Position numbers and translations under genes: made by a program. Positions 12,401 through 24,800 of a stretch of 64,000 nucleotides of DNA are shown piece after piece. Numbering within the stretch: the first letter of the stretch is position 1; each line of letters opens with the position of its first letter. The stretch covers positions 63,397,709 through 63,461,708 of the forward strand of contig CM041084.1 in the NCBI GenBank assembly GCA_023079485.1, in the 5' to 3' direction. The notes under the pieces were generated by a model, which worked only from the letters and a program-made list of their open reading frames with translations, was not told where the DNA came from and did no database searches. Source of the stretch: Archilochus colubris. Taxonomy: Eukaryota > Chordata > Aves > Apodiformes > Trochilidae.

Positions 12401-13496
12401 GAAGAGGAGGCTCAGGGGAGACCTCATCACTCTCTACAACTCCCTGAAAGGAGGGTGTAGCCAGAGGGGAGGTTGGTCTCTTCTCCCAGGCAACTCTCAG
12501 CAAAACAAGAGGGTCCGGTCTCAAGTTGTGGCAGGGGAGGTTTAGGTTGGAGATTAGAAAGAATTTCTTTACGGAGAGGGTGATCAAGCATTGAAATGAG
12601 CTGCCCAGGAAAGTAGTGGATTCTCTGTTCTGGGAGATATTTAAAAAGAGACTGGATGTGGCACTCAGTGCCATGGTCTGGCAACCGCAACAGTGGTTCA
12701 AGGGTTGGACTTGATGATCTCTGAGGTCCCTTCCAACCCAGCCAATTCTATGATTCTATGATTCTACATGAAGATGCTCACTCCCTTTTATGAGCAATGG
12801 GGGAACTGTGTGCTCAGGTACAATGATTTGTCTGTGCACAGGGAAGGAGTGAGTTCCAGAGCATGTAGCAGAGATTATTTGCAGTGTCTAAAGAAGCACA
12901 TTTTAGCAAAGAAATTTGAGGAACGTGTGCAGCAGCATATGGAGTGCACTGTGTGCTAGAACTTGATTTAGAATATTTACGTTTTAAATACTGAGGCATT
13001 AAAAAATGTACAGAATTGATTGATTCTCTTTGTCCATCACATGAGATAACCTTGTTTCACTTTTTACTTCATGCTAGTACTTCTCTCTGTTCTATTAGAC
13101 TTGAGTTTCAGCATCTCTCACACATGCATCTCTGACTGGATTTTAAAATCTCTCGTTTAAGTTACATCTGGAACACTGACTGCTGTCATGGGAACAAGAT
13201 TTTACAACTCTGGAAAATTCATGCCTGCAGGGCTAATTGCAGGTGTCAGGTACAACGTAATATTTTATTCTTATTTTTTACTTTCTGTGTGTGATTTCTT
13301 ACTTGTTTAAACTGAGATGGAGTGAATAATATTTTTTATATCTTTTTATGTTTCTATACACCAGTTACCTGGCAGTATTTGAAAATTAATTGGCAAATTG
13401 TTACTATTGTTTCATTCTGTGTTTTTCCTCGTATACAGTTTGCTAATGGTTGGAAGATTAGCACTGAAGATGCTGGAAAAGCCTCATGATAACTAA
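9450..13496 (+). CDS. TMEM14C: TMEM14C, mitochondrial inner-membrane protein
   Basis: In vertebrates TMEM14C is a mitochondrial inner-membrane protein needed for protoporphyrinogen IX transport in haem synthesis. Coding exons: 9450-9525 (exon starts 9442), 11883-11984, 13162-13249 and 13439-13496. Total 324 nt, 107 residues plus TAA. The product has four glycine-rich hydrophobic helices at roughly residues 7-24, 27-48, 55-73 and 78-98, with hallmark stretches [28 protein letters not shown] and [12 protein letters not shown]. The ATG has A at -3. The N-terminus is a few residues shorter than I recall for human TMEM14C. Conserved matches around [20 protein letters not shown] favour TMEM14C over the paralogue TMEM14A. 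It is complete and looks intact. Confidence 0.95.
10485..10505 (+). repeat. Poly(A) run in TMEM14C intron
   Basis: An uninterrupted run of about 21 A residues within the large intron between the first and second coding exons. I see no recognisable retroelement body in front of it. The rest of this intron (9526-11882) shows no other feature. Confidence 0.8.
12262..12766 (+). mobile_element. CR1 LINE 3' fragment
   Basis: In the TMEM14C intron between 11984 and 13162. CR1 landmarks: TACTGTGTCCAGTTCTGGGC, GGAGCAGGTCCAAAGGAGGG, CTGATGGTT-free 3' part with AGAAAGAATTTCTTTACGGA, and a tail of about three ATTCTATG units. It belongs to the same subfamily as the copy at 37.2 kb, which shares the CTCTACAACTCCCTGAAAGG segment. 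It is 5'-truncated and oriented with the gene. Confidence 0.93.
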
Positions 13497-14325
13497 CTGT
13501 TCGTTTTGCAATTTAATATCTGGATAAGAAAACCTAATAATGAAGTTGCATGAATGCAGAAGCAAGAAGATGGAACCATTTTCTATATCAAGAGAATATT
13601 TTCCATATTTTATATGAAGTGAGGTAGAATGTTTGGACATACAGTTTACAAGGTGCCATTTTTTTATATGATCTTGTAGAGCTATCATTGTGTAGTGAGA
13701 AGCTGGTCTTGGGTTTTCAGTGTATTTTAACACTCCCACTTTTTATATTCCAAATATACTGCTGGTATGTGTGAAGCAGAGGGGACCTGTAATTAAGAAA
13801 GTATCCATAAAGAGGCATCAGGAGTAATTGGCTAAGTACAACAGTGTATCTTGTACCTTACATACTGAGTAGTATAATATGCTTTACCTGTTACATTCTG
13901 AGTTGATTCACTATGTCTGTAAAACATCTTACCTTTCCCTTGTGAAATAACGTGAAAATACTGCTTTTCTACAAGTAAAATCCATTACAAACCTTTATTT
14001 GGCATGTTTTTGTGTAATTTCTGTGAGTGTGGGTGTGTAAGGTTTTGTGGTTTGGTTTTTTTTTTACCTTCTAGTTTTATTCTCAGGGCAAGGCTTTGCA
14101 GTGACCTGTTATCCAAGTGCTGGTTTTTGATGATATTTAAAAATCACATTTAAAATGGAGGGGCAGAAGATTAAATTAGGAAGGAGCCTTCATTAACACT
14201 GCATTAAAGGAGTTGGAAAGGAACTCATTCTGTGGATTAATTAAGGGAGAACTGTAGTAGGCTTGATGAACTGTGATCTGTCTGAAGGGCCGTATAACCA
14301 GAATAAAGTGGCTTAACATTAACAC
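13497..14325 (+). other. TMEM14C: TMEM14C 3' UTR with poly(A) signal
   Basis: Untranslated sequence after the TAA. The first clear AATAAA is at 14302-14307, so cleavage is expected about 15-30 bases later. The extent is inferred from that signal only. Confidence 0.6.
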
Positions 14326-14691
14326 TCTGTCATTCTCATCACACAGGCTTATTTGACAGCAGAATGGATCAGCATTTTTTTTTTCAACATTTAGGGGAAT
14401 GGCTGTGCCTCTCCAAATCCGTCTTTCCTAGGAAACCTTGGAGCCAGGAGAATTCCCGGTTCTGCTGTGGTGCCTGAGGACTGTAGTGTGGAAGAAGTAT
14501 CAGTGGCATCTGGCACCCTTGCTGATCTGCCAATCCTTATTACTTTTCCTGCACTCAGGCTCTGCTGGTGCAGGCACACCTAACACAGGCTTAGGAAGGC
14601 AGAGGCAAGAATGTGAGAAAGGAAATTCTTTAGCAACTAATGCTTTAGCAATAGACAATTATTCATATATTAGGATTCTAACAGTGTAACT

Positions 14692-14968
14692 TGTAGTGAA
14701 ATGAGGCAACCAGGTGCCACTAATTGCCAGGGAGTGGGCATGAGCTTGTGTTAAGCCCACTTGTGCCTGATTAAGGTGGGCCCCAACTGCGCTCTAACAA
14801 AAAAAAAAACCAAAAACAGGGTGAGGCTTGAGTGGCTACCTTTTATTGGCACCCTAATCCTGCTCATGTGCAGTTGGGGCCCACCTTAATCAGGCACAGG
14901 TGGGCTTAACACAAGCTCATGCCCACTCCCTGGGAATTAGTGGCACCTGGTTGCCTCATTTCACTACA
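14692..14968. mobile_element. Foldback element built from a class II ERV LTR
   Basis: The 99-bp arms 14692-14790 and 14870-14968 are inverted copies with two mismatches, separated by a 79-bp loop. Both outer ends are the U3 terminus TGTAGTG / CACTACA. The arm resembles the start of the 26-kb ERV LTR (shared TGTAGTG, ACCAGGTGCC, AGTGGG, GTGCC...GGGC order). On the minus strand the right copy continues to a CCAATAAAAGG motif like the one in that LTR. The flanks are GTAACT and ATAACT, a 6-bp target-site duplication with one mismatch, the length expected for class II ERVs. It probably inserted through integrase acting on two U3 ends. Confidence 0.8.
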
Positions 14969-17900
14969 ATAACTTGTATTTTAAAGTGATATTTTATGTA
15001 GTGACTTTTAAGATTTTAATTTGCAAGCTCTGTACCAGTGATCCTATTACAACTTTGTCAACTGTGTAACCTAATTATGGCAAAACACATTGAAATTAAC
15101 TGGTATCTTATCCACAGTACTTGCCATTTCATAGTCCCTAAAGGAGTTCTTAACTATTAGTAATTATGTACAGAGCTGCATAATTGCTTCATTTCATTGG
15201 TTACTTCAAAGCTTGTATTTCTGGTCTGGAAATGCCATTTAACAGTATTGAGCCATAGTGACAGTTCTGTTGTAATGAATCAATGGAAACACATGTAGTG
15301 GTAAATTATAAATTGTCATAGAAAAAGTAGTAATAACAAGCAGATCTATAGATAGTGGGCCAATTGTGCTGTGTGTTATTAATTCTCTTAGCAAAAGCTA
15401 TAAAATTAAGTTCAGATTTTTGGATATATTTCATCTTGTAAGCTCTCTGTTTCCAGGTACTTTTTCTGTAAATAACCTAATCCATAGAGGATGGATCTGC
15501 AAGGAGCAACACTAAAAGCATGCAAAAGCATGTTTGAAATTCTAGTCTCACTTAAATCATAGTCACTTTTGACCATTCTTTAAGCAAAATCCAACTGGAC
15601 TTTTGTTTTACCTTTATATATTTCAAGTTGCACTATGTAATTGAACAGAGGTTTCAGTCCCTGATATATAATTTTGTAGAACCATTAAATTATTAAATAC
15701 ATTCATATCCTTTCTCCAGATTTGCTATGCTTTGGGGCTTATTTTTAGATAATCCTACAAGTTTTCTTTCCTATTTTATTGTGTAGATTTTGGTGGGTTT
15801 TTTCCCACTGAGGGTGCTCTCTATGTAAATTGAGATTATTACTTTTGCATTGAATTCACTGTGGCCTCACCATGGCTTCAGTGAAACTTGTTGCTGTGTC
15901 AGCTTGTGTATGGGTATGATGTTTGGAAAGTGATTTAGTAATTTTCAGGAAGTGAACTGTTAAAATAATTGCCAGATTAAAGCTACACTGTTCAAAGCAC
16001 ATTCTGTAAATAAAACATATTTAATGTTATGTTATCAGCTGTCTGCACGAGCTGAAATGAGTACTGATTTTTTAACGAGGCACAGGAACAAGAAACTACT
16101 TTGACAGTGCACAGACTGGGTCACCAGGATTCAACAACTCAGAGTTTCGTCATGCCTCCAGAACTCAACAGTACAGTCATGTCAGAAGAGAGTCTGAGTT
16201 ACTGAATTCTCATTTCCCAGAGCAAAGACCCAGGTCCTCCACTCTAATAAGTGTTGCTGTCACATCTACAGTACCTGGTGGAAGGTGGATAACGGTAGGG
16301 ATATAGAAGCATACCTGTCTTTGTAATAGCAATTGCATACCTGAAGTCCTGGAAAAGCAGCATTTTTGGGCTCTCTTCAGTTCCTACTCTGGATGTGTTC
16401 AAGCTCCCTTTCTAGGAGAGGGCTCTGTACCTCAGGCCATGGGGTATCCCAGACTGCAGCAGAGAGCACAAAGTTCCTGGGACCCTGTGAGAGCATACAG
16501 AAACATCCTGAAGCTGAGAAGTGGAACTAAGGGTCTTCTCTGCCTAGTTCAAAAATCCATGGGATAACCTGAATTTCAGACTATGGTAAAAGATTCCTGT
16601 TGGCTAACTCTAGGTTTTTTCACCATTCCAGATCTTTTTTTGTGGCCTCACAATTGCTCACGCTGAGGCAGCACCAGGCATGTTCAGTCTGGGACCCAAA
16701 GTTAAAAAACCACAGAGTTAGTGGAGGTGTGAGTGAAGATTTTGGGGGGTCTCAAAATCTTGTACTCTTGGTAGACTTGGTTTTGCTTTATGAAGTCTTC
16801 ACAGGTACAGCCCAGAAACCTCCAATACAGCACTAGTGAACTGAGGCTTAACTGCAGCACTGAGTTGAGGGGAGGAAAAGGGGTCTTGTCACTCACCCAT
16901 CCATACATGTCACAATCTAAGCTGCTCTTTCAATCAACGCGACATTCAAAGGTAGCAAAATCTCCTTAATTTAGTACAAATCCATAGTGTAGTGTAAGAA
17001 TATAAGTGACATTACCCCACGAGACCAGGCAACTCCCTTTCACAGACTGTCAAAGGAGAAGATTGAGAGGAGGGTGGAAAATGTCTCAAGTGAAATAGTT
17101 CAGCGGGGAGGTAGTGATGGGCTGTCCTACTTTATCCTTGCTCTAAGAATACAGTCCATGACTGCTTTTAATGCAGAGCGTATCCCCGAGCTCCTGTTCT
17201 GCTGCAGCCTTCAAAGTGCAATTTGCCATGTGCCAGTTCTGTCACTCATTGTGCTGGCTGAGGGTCAGTCTAGCTGAAGCTAATATGGCCTGGAGTACTA
17301 TGCAGTTATCCTTTTGTGGTGTTAAAATTGCTGGCTTCTTGGCATTATAGTTATGCTTTCTGACGGCACGACTTAATCACCTGGAAAAATGGGAGGGGGA
17401 AAAAAGGTCAGGAGAACCTCCAGGTGGTTGTGACAAAAGGAGGAAACTCTTTGTTCCTCCAGAATCCCTGCAAGTAGAAATAGCAAAACCTTGCATCAAT
17501 GATAGCGTGGAGTTGTCTGCACACATCTCCTCCCCTGATTCCTTGAAATGCCACACTGGTGCAGACCAAAATGCTCATGCTTTAGTGACATTTCCCCAGC
17601 CCGGTGCACAAGTGACTTCGGGTGTTTCTTTTAGTCTTCTTGTGTCTCTTGTACAAAACTTTAAAAGAAGAGAGAAAATTTTCTGTATACCTTCCTTGTC
17701 TGTCTTGCACGTTGCTGTCTTAGTGTGTGGCACAACATGTTCCCTCTCCCAGAAGCAAGAACTGGTAGGTCTGATACTATTTTACTGCTGGTAGCTGATA
17801 CAGCCTGTGTTTTAATTTGATGCTCTTTTAAAGAAAAAAATGTTTAATGAAAAAAATTGTGGCTTTGATAATGAAATCGTGGGTCTGTTTCCCCTCCATA

Positions 17901-17986
17901 ATTTCATTAAATATGAGCATTTGTACAGTATTTTGGTTCTCTCTTGTATCATAACAAAATTGAATTGAGTTTTAGTACTAATACTT
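14969..17986. other. Intergenic DNA, no gene seen
   Basis: AT-rich, with no CR1, LTR or exon-like stretch that I can support. ORFs here are short and lack motifs. Confidence 0.5.
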
Positions 17987-18168
17987 AGAATTGTAGAATA
18001 TCCCAATTTTGAAGGGACCCATGAGGACTCCACACAGGGAGATCTGAAAGTGAAAACATGTATCTCAGAGTGTTGTAAAAAATGCTTATTGAGCACCAAG
18101 AGGCTTGGGGCCATGATCATTTCCCTGGAAATTATTCCAGTGCTTGATCACCCCCACAATGAAGAAAA
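17987..18168 (-). mobile_element. CR1 LINE 3' fragment, minus orientation
   Basis: Reads AGAATTGTAGAATATCCCAA...GAAGGGACCCATGAGGA, the reverse complement of a CR1 3' end of the 'agaatatc...ttggaagggaccca' type. It continues to TTCCAGTGCTTGATCACCCC, which matches the CR1 inner part. It is diverged and immediately precedes the polypyrimidine tract. Confidence 0.7.
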
Positions 18169-18171
18169 CTA

Positions 18172-18650
18172 TTTTTTTCTTTTTTCTTTTTTTCTTTTCC
18201 TTTTCTTTTCTTTTTTTTTTTTTTTTTCTTTTTTTTTCCTTCTTTTTTCTTTATTTCTTTTCTTTTTTCTTCTTTCTTTTTTCTTTTCTTTTTTCTCCTT
18301 TCTTTTCTTTTCCTTTTTTTCTTTTTCCTTTTTTTCCTTTCAATTATTTTCTCTTTTTTTCTTTTTTTCCCTCTTTTTCCCATCCTCCCTTTTCCCCCTT
18401 ACTTTCCCCCTTTTGTCTCTTCTCTCTCCTTTCCTCTCTTCTCTTTCCTTTCTCCCTCCTTTCTATCTTTTTTTTCCTCTCTTTTTTTTCCCTCTCCTGC
18501 CTTCTCCCTTTTCGAAATCTAATTTTTAGTTTTCACTTATTTTTTTACATTTTTAATATATTGTGGGGTTTTTTCGCCCTGATTTTTTTTCTTTCTTTCT
18601 TTCTTTTGTTTTTCCCTTTGTATTTTTTTTTGGTTGGTTGGTTGGTTGGT
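18172..18650. repeat. Long polypyrimidine (T/C) tract with TTTC and GGTT repeats
   Basis: About 370 bases are almost only T and C (18172-18540). A T-rich stretch follows with (TTTC)4 near 18591-18606 and (GGTT)5 near 18632-18650. The long Phe/Ser/Leu and Lys/Arg-rich ORFs on either strand are low-complexity artefacts, not genes. The tract is bounded by a CR1 fragment on the left and a GC-rich block on the right. Confidence 0.95.
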
Positions 18651-18654
18651 AATG

Positions 18655-18815
18655 GCTGCCTGAGCTGGCAATGCGGAGGGCTTGGTTGGGGCTCCCCGGG
18701 ATGCGGAGCCGGGAGAGGGCGGCAGCGCTGCTCCGATGCGGCTGCCGATCCACCCGGCAAGCCGGCAGCCGGGGGAGAAAGAACCTCACCCAGAGAGATG
18801 GGACCCAAGGATAAA
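18655..18815. other. Isolated GC- and CpG-rich block
   Basis: About 160 bp rich in CCGG and GCGGC, sharply different from the AT-rich surroundings and lying directly against the T/C tract. Read on the minus strand it would be a GC-rich body followed by an A-rich tail, like a retroposed fragment, but I do not recognise the source. A small CpG island is the alternative. Confidence 0.4.
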
Positions 18816-21800
18816 TAACAATAAACAGTGCTTAGTTACTGCTGATGTTGTCATTATCTGACCTGAAACACCAAATACGTTCCTTTGCTCGCTCAGCCGA
18901 GTATGAGCATCTGCTTTATTATCTCTGAATAAATGGAAGGGAATGAAAGGAAGTGATCCTGGGGCAAAAGGCTTCTCTCGGCAAGTATACTACACAATTC
19001 CATACTAATGCTGCTAAGGGGATGGTAATGATCGCATAAAGAATGAAAATAACCTCCTGCCACTACGCCTGCACTCCCTGAAGGAAATGGCTTTTTATCT
19101 GTACTAGAAGATCAGCCCAGCCTTTCACATGTGTGTGTTCACAGCAAGGAAAAAAAAATCTGGATGTTCAGTCAGCCCGAATCATGAGTGGAGGGGATTT
19201 AGCAGGACAGGCCTCCTTCTCTAAGCACTTTTAAGAAACACATGAACAATGTGGTTTTCTAAACTGTTGCAGTAAATATATTATCAAGGAGAGGATGTTG
19301 GATACATTTCTTTGGAGGCTCTGTTCTTGCAGCAGTGGTTTAACAATAGGAAATGGCTGGGCTCAAATTATCTGTTCTTACCTGGAGGCATCCTATTGGT
19401 GGGAGAGATATTGGATATGGTGAAATTCCTTCTTGCTCCTCTGCTCTTCAGTAAACCTGCTTGCAACCTCCTCTGGGGATAGGCCAAGTATTGCTCTATT
19501 AGTATGCAGCACCACAGCCAGCAGGGCAGAAAAATACACACGAGGAGGAGAGAAGGTAGACAAAAAGCAGCAGGAGCAAAGTAGATGCTTTTAAATTCTG
19601 GATAGACATTTACCCCACTAAGATTCCTGGTGGTCTGTGGGGTCATGAAAAGATGTAAAATATTCTGAGGTGAGTGCAAGTTTGGTCCACTTACTCAACT
19701 TCTGTTTCTGAAACAAAAATGAAGGTTAAACTGCAGGTAGGGGAAATTTTTAGCGATGGGGCTAAGGACCCAAAAATCATGACAATGGACATAGAGGGAC
19801 AACCTCAACTCCACTGAAAGCATCCAGGTCCATAAAGCTGCTGTGAAAATTCTTTCTCTGATTCTCACAGCAGTTCCATATCTCCCCTGGTGTTTAAGTG
19901 TGCTGGATGCTCCATTATGCACTACATTTATCTTACACACAGCAACACCTTCAGTTCCCAGACACTACCTCACCCAGCATCCCCGCAGCATTTACATCAG
20001 CTGAGGGACTGTTGCCAGGTTTTCTCCTCCATGCACCACAACTGCCTCATCCCTGCCAAGAAATAAGGACTTTCTGTTCTACTTACTTTAATAAATATAA
20101 TCTATATAAATTTCTTTTTCTATAAATTCATTTATTTATCTGAAGAACATATAAGATAGTTTAGCAGCCAGTTCCTCAAGCAGCAGAGAGTCCCTGACCA
20201 ACACAGACCCAACTTCAGCCACATCCTTCTCACAGCCAGGTGTGCATTTAACACTCATATTCACACATCTGCACAGCAACAGATCTTGAGTACCATGAGT
20301 GCACAGGAGTCCTATTTACACTTATTAAAAGCTTTTTGTTTAGTTATGCACTTTCTTGGTATTTATCAGTATATAACAATTATTTCTGTATATCCCATTC
20401 CCATACTCTTAAGCTAGTGGCAGCAGCTCGCAATTATCCCTCTTCCTCTTATTGCTCAGCCGTTAGAGTATCAGCTTCTCTAGGGAATGCTGTGTTACAA
20501 GGAAGCAGAAAACAGACATGGATTCTGTTAGAAGTATTTGATTTATAGAATATATCCCACAGGATGCCTTTCAGGACCAGGACTTTTCTCAAGAGCACTG
20601 TTTATATGGGAGCGTTAACTGTACGGTGTCACTTGGCTTGCTTTAAACATCATTCTCTGTAATGATTGAGCAAAATTCTTGCTAAAAGAGGATGCTCAAA
20701 GCATTCAAATCCTTCCCTATTAACCATAAACCAGGTGTTGTGCATATGTTAAAAATGCAGCAGGAATGAGAAGAGTTAATTATTGAAACAACCATGTTAA
20801 ATAACACCTAATTAGTACTAATCTCCATTTATCCTTCTGGGTTTTTTTTTTGTTTGTTTGTTTGTTTTTTGTTTTTTGTTTTTTTCCACCAGAAGCAGCA
20901 GGTATACACAGAAGAAGAGGTTTGAAGGAAGAAGAAAGGCAGGAGAGATCAGCCTACTATTAATTGCATCTTGTTTAGCTGGGTCACTGCAGTTGGCTTC
21001 ATTCAAATCTTTAATTGACATCTTAATTTAAAAATTAAGATGGCAACACCGTGCACAACTCGTGCTTGCTCAGAGTCATGCTATCTTCATTAGTGTCTCA
21101 TTCTTTATCAAACATGTATTTTCTAGGCAGATAAACATTTAAACTCAGCTGTGACATTGCCCAGAGTTAAATTCAATCTTGTATTGCCATGCCATGCCTA
21201 GTTCCAACTTTGCTGATCTTGACAAAAAAAACCTCTCATAAATGCAAGTATTTCCCTACAGAAGTCAATGTAAGGAGGAGGTATTTTAGTGTTAATTTCT
21301 CCTGAGGCTGCTCTATAGTTTATGGAAGAGGAGGAAAACTGAAGCAATAAGCTTTCCTTCAGGTGGCTCTGGAAGCAATATTGATTCAGGCCTAGTTTAA
21401 TCACCATGCCCGAGTAAACTTTTATTCACTAATCCACTCAGAATTGTTTTGTAAAGGAGATGCACTTACAGGATCTTCTCCCTGAAGACACAGGGCTCCT
21501 ATGCACCCTTCACTCAACTGTTGTGAATGAATGGGTGCAAACTGGAGAAGGATGGGATGGGAGGTTTTTCACCCTGCAGAGGCCCAAGGCTGGAAAACAG
21601 TCTGGAGTTCAGATCTCTACTGACCGATTTAAAAATTATTCTTCATGCATTTATTTCCATATTCAGAAAGAAAGAAGCACAGTTTTGCACCAGGGTAAGT
21701 CCAAGGAGATAACTGAGAAAACCTGAACTGAAAGAATTAGCCTTTGGAAAGGGACTTGTTAAGATCATGGTGTGGCTGAGGAAAGATGCCTTTTTTGTGC

Positions 21801-24800
21801 AATCCTTAACCTTCCTCTAAGGCAGTTTCAGAGAAGGGAATAGGGCTATACAGCATTTATTTACAATGCTCTGATATTCTGTTTGTGCAGGTGGTTGCCA
21901 GGGATGCTTTGGGGTGAGAAACTGGCAAATGTTGAGATACTGAATCCTGGAGAGAGAACACATATCTGGTCTTGTGAATGGAGAGAGTCGTCTCATATAG
22001 GGACTTGAAGAGAAATAAGCTACTTTTTTTTGGCTGGAGTGTATTTTTAGAAATGATAAAGTGCTCTAGAAATATGACTGTGGATGGAAATACTGACCCC
22101 TCCTTGCTCCTCATTTCAAAAACCTTCCTCATATAAACCTACAACAAAATGCAGAAGTGCCAGCAAGCTGTCTCTGGCAATAAATGAAATTCAGGTGACA
22201 AAATCAATTACAATTTCTTACTTCAGAACTGTAAAATGACATAATGGGTGCAGCACAGTGGAGTCACTGTAATGCATTAGAAATTTAAGCAAAAGATGAT
22301 GTGAGGAAAAAGTAGAAATGGCTTTGTTCAGGTGATGCACTTAATCAGAAATAAATACCAAAATTTAATCCAATGTAGCTGAAGTGGAATCTGACTGTTG
22401 GATAGAACGGGCTGAATTTGGTAATGGAGATTGTACCTCATCTCCCCCTATTCCTGCCCCTGTCCTTTAATTAATTGTTGCCCTGGTTTATGTAGACAGA
22501 CCTCTTTCCCAAAAAGCACCAAAGTGATAGCTTGCAGAAAAGTCAGTCTCATGCTCTTTGAATATTTATACTTGTTATATCTGTAGTTTGGTGACTGGCC
22601 AGATGCATAACTAAGACTACATATGTGTGTAAGGTTGTGCACAGCTGGAGCCCTGCCAAGTAAATAGTCAGGCAAAGGACCCCTTCTCACCACAAAGTGG
22701 GAGGGGGTGAGGTGAGCTTGACATCAAACCCTTTGATGTGGTGCCAGGGGGGGTTGCAGAGGCACAGTTTGCTCCATGAATGCCAGTCTCACACATCACA
22801 TGTTGGTTCCTGCATGCAGCAGTTCAGAATCCTTACGTATTGGTAATTGCTCCCCTGGACAAAGTGTCAGCCCAAAAACCTTCCCAGAGCAATGATAGGA
22901 AGGGGCTGGATAGAGGGGTACCAATGGCTGGCTGCACCATACTGCTTCCTGGGGTGCACCACTGTCCCTTGTGTCACCCTGGTCACTTCAGCCACCCCTA
23001 CTCAGGACAGTTGATTTTTTGGTCCATACTCAGAAAAAATATAGTGGATTCAGCCCCTCACAGGGAGGAGGTACAGCCAACAGCAGGCTGATCTTGCCAG
23101 AGCAATTAACTAAAGTTAATTATATTAATACAGAGCAATTAGCATTCCCATCATCTTAAAACCTGATGTTGCATGGCCTGTCCTTGGCCAGGATGTCTCA
23201 GACTTCCCTTGGGAAAACAGGACCTGGAAGTGTGTTGCCTCTGCCAGAGTGATTCAAACTGATGTGTTTGAATCACCATCTCCCTTAGGGGAGAGGAAGG
23301 GAAAGATGCTGATTTAGACCAGGCCACTGCATAGGTGAAATCACTCTGGTAGCCTTCCTGAAGACCATAGAGCATTCAGTCCTGAAGCAATGTGATTTTT
23401 TTGAGGTGCTTCTGGCAGTGATCATGTTGCTAAATAGTTTCTCCAGAGTTTCCCATAGGGAGCAAAAATGCAAAAGATTTCATAAAAATGGAAGGGAGGG
23501 AGGTAAAGGAGCAAGGGATAAAAGCCACCCTGGCCGGCTGCTTCAGCCCTGCAGTGGAGACCTTCCCTGAAATAGGCACCAGCTAAACCAGCCAACTAAA
23601 GTCATGAAGTTCTGTGTTCGTGCTGAGCCTTTCCTTTTTAAACATTTGCTGGGCTCTTGGGGGGAAGGGGAATGAAGAGAGATGCTGGAGCTGCATCTGC
23701 CTGGCTCTCAAAGGAAGACACTGATCTAAGCATTTTCAATGCAGTTTGTTTGTATTTTCCCTTGTGACTGCGTTATATATACAAGGCTATACCTATATTT
23801 TAAGGAAATTTATCTCTGATGAGAACTAGAAAAGCATTTACTTAACAAATGCCTGCTTCTCAAGTATATCTCTGATGTAAGGCAGCACGGAACCATATAT
23901 ATTTAAACTTGGAAGCTGTTTTTCTATGTACAATTAACATAGATTTCTAATGTATGTGGTGTCACTTCATTTGCTAGCTGCAAACTGATTCATAACTTCA
24001 AGGGAAATTTCAGTGCTGTCTATTGAACTGTGACAGAGACAAAGGAAATTTTAGAGGACAAATGAAGGATGCACTTGAAAACCAGGGCTGTTAATTGGTA
24101 CTCTGCTCTGTATTGATCTTCCTCTTCTGCTTCTGAGTTTAACTGAGATTCTGCAACCCCAATCCAGGCAGATTGCCTTTAAGTAGTGTTTGTCTGTATT
24201 AACCCAGCAGTATTAAACCCCCTGTGGTTCTGATATCCACCTTTGGAAACACCTTTCCTTTTCCTTTTTCCACCAGAGGTGCCCATCCAGCAAACATTCT
24301 GTTATTCCATACCCTGCCCTAAAATCACAGGAATTTGCCCATCCAACTGGTCCATTAAAAACTGCCCAGCATATCCCTGAAAGAAACACCCATATGGCTT
24401 GCGAAGCATCGCTTAGTCTTTTTGCACCTTCATGTTTCATTCTGCAGAAATGCTGACAGTGTTGTAGCTTCAAGTTTCTCCACACTAATTGCTGTGATAT
24501 TTTTCAGTCTTTTCCTGCCAACCAAGCTGCTGGCTTTCGATCAGAAATCACATGTGTGCTAGAAAGAAGTGGATTGCTGTCAGCTGGCTCCCGTCTGTTT
24601 TGACATGGAGGGAAGGGTGAAGAGCACCACACGGGGCTTCTGCAACCGGGGAGAGAAAAGGTATAAGATACAGAAGTTATATGAAAATAGGTGGTAAACC
24701 CCCAACAAACAAACCCAGGGGCCCCTGTTTATACAATACTGGATTTGATTGGAGTTGAAATTTTTTCTATCCCTGGACTCACGGCTGAGCTGAGACTGAC

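Noticed and set aside
18050..18818. Long Phe/Ser-rich and Lys/Arg-rich ORFs on both strands (up to 224 codons)
   Set aside because: They are translations of the T/C simple-sequence tract and have no domain or splice context.
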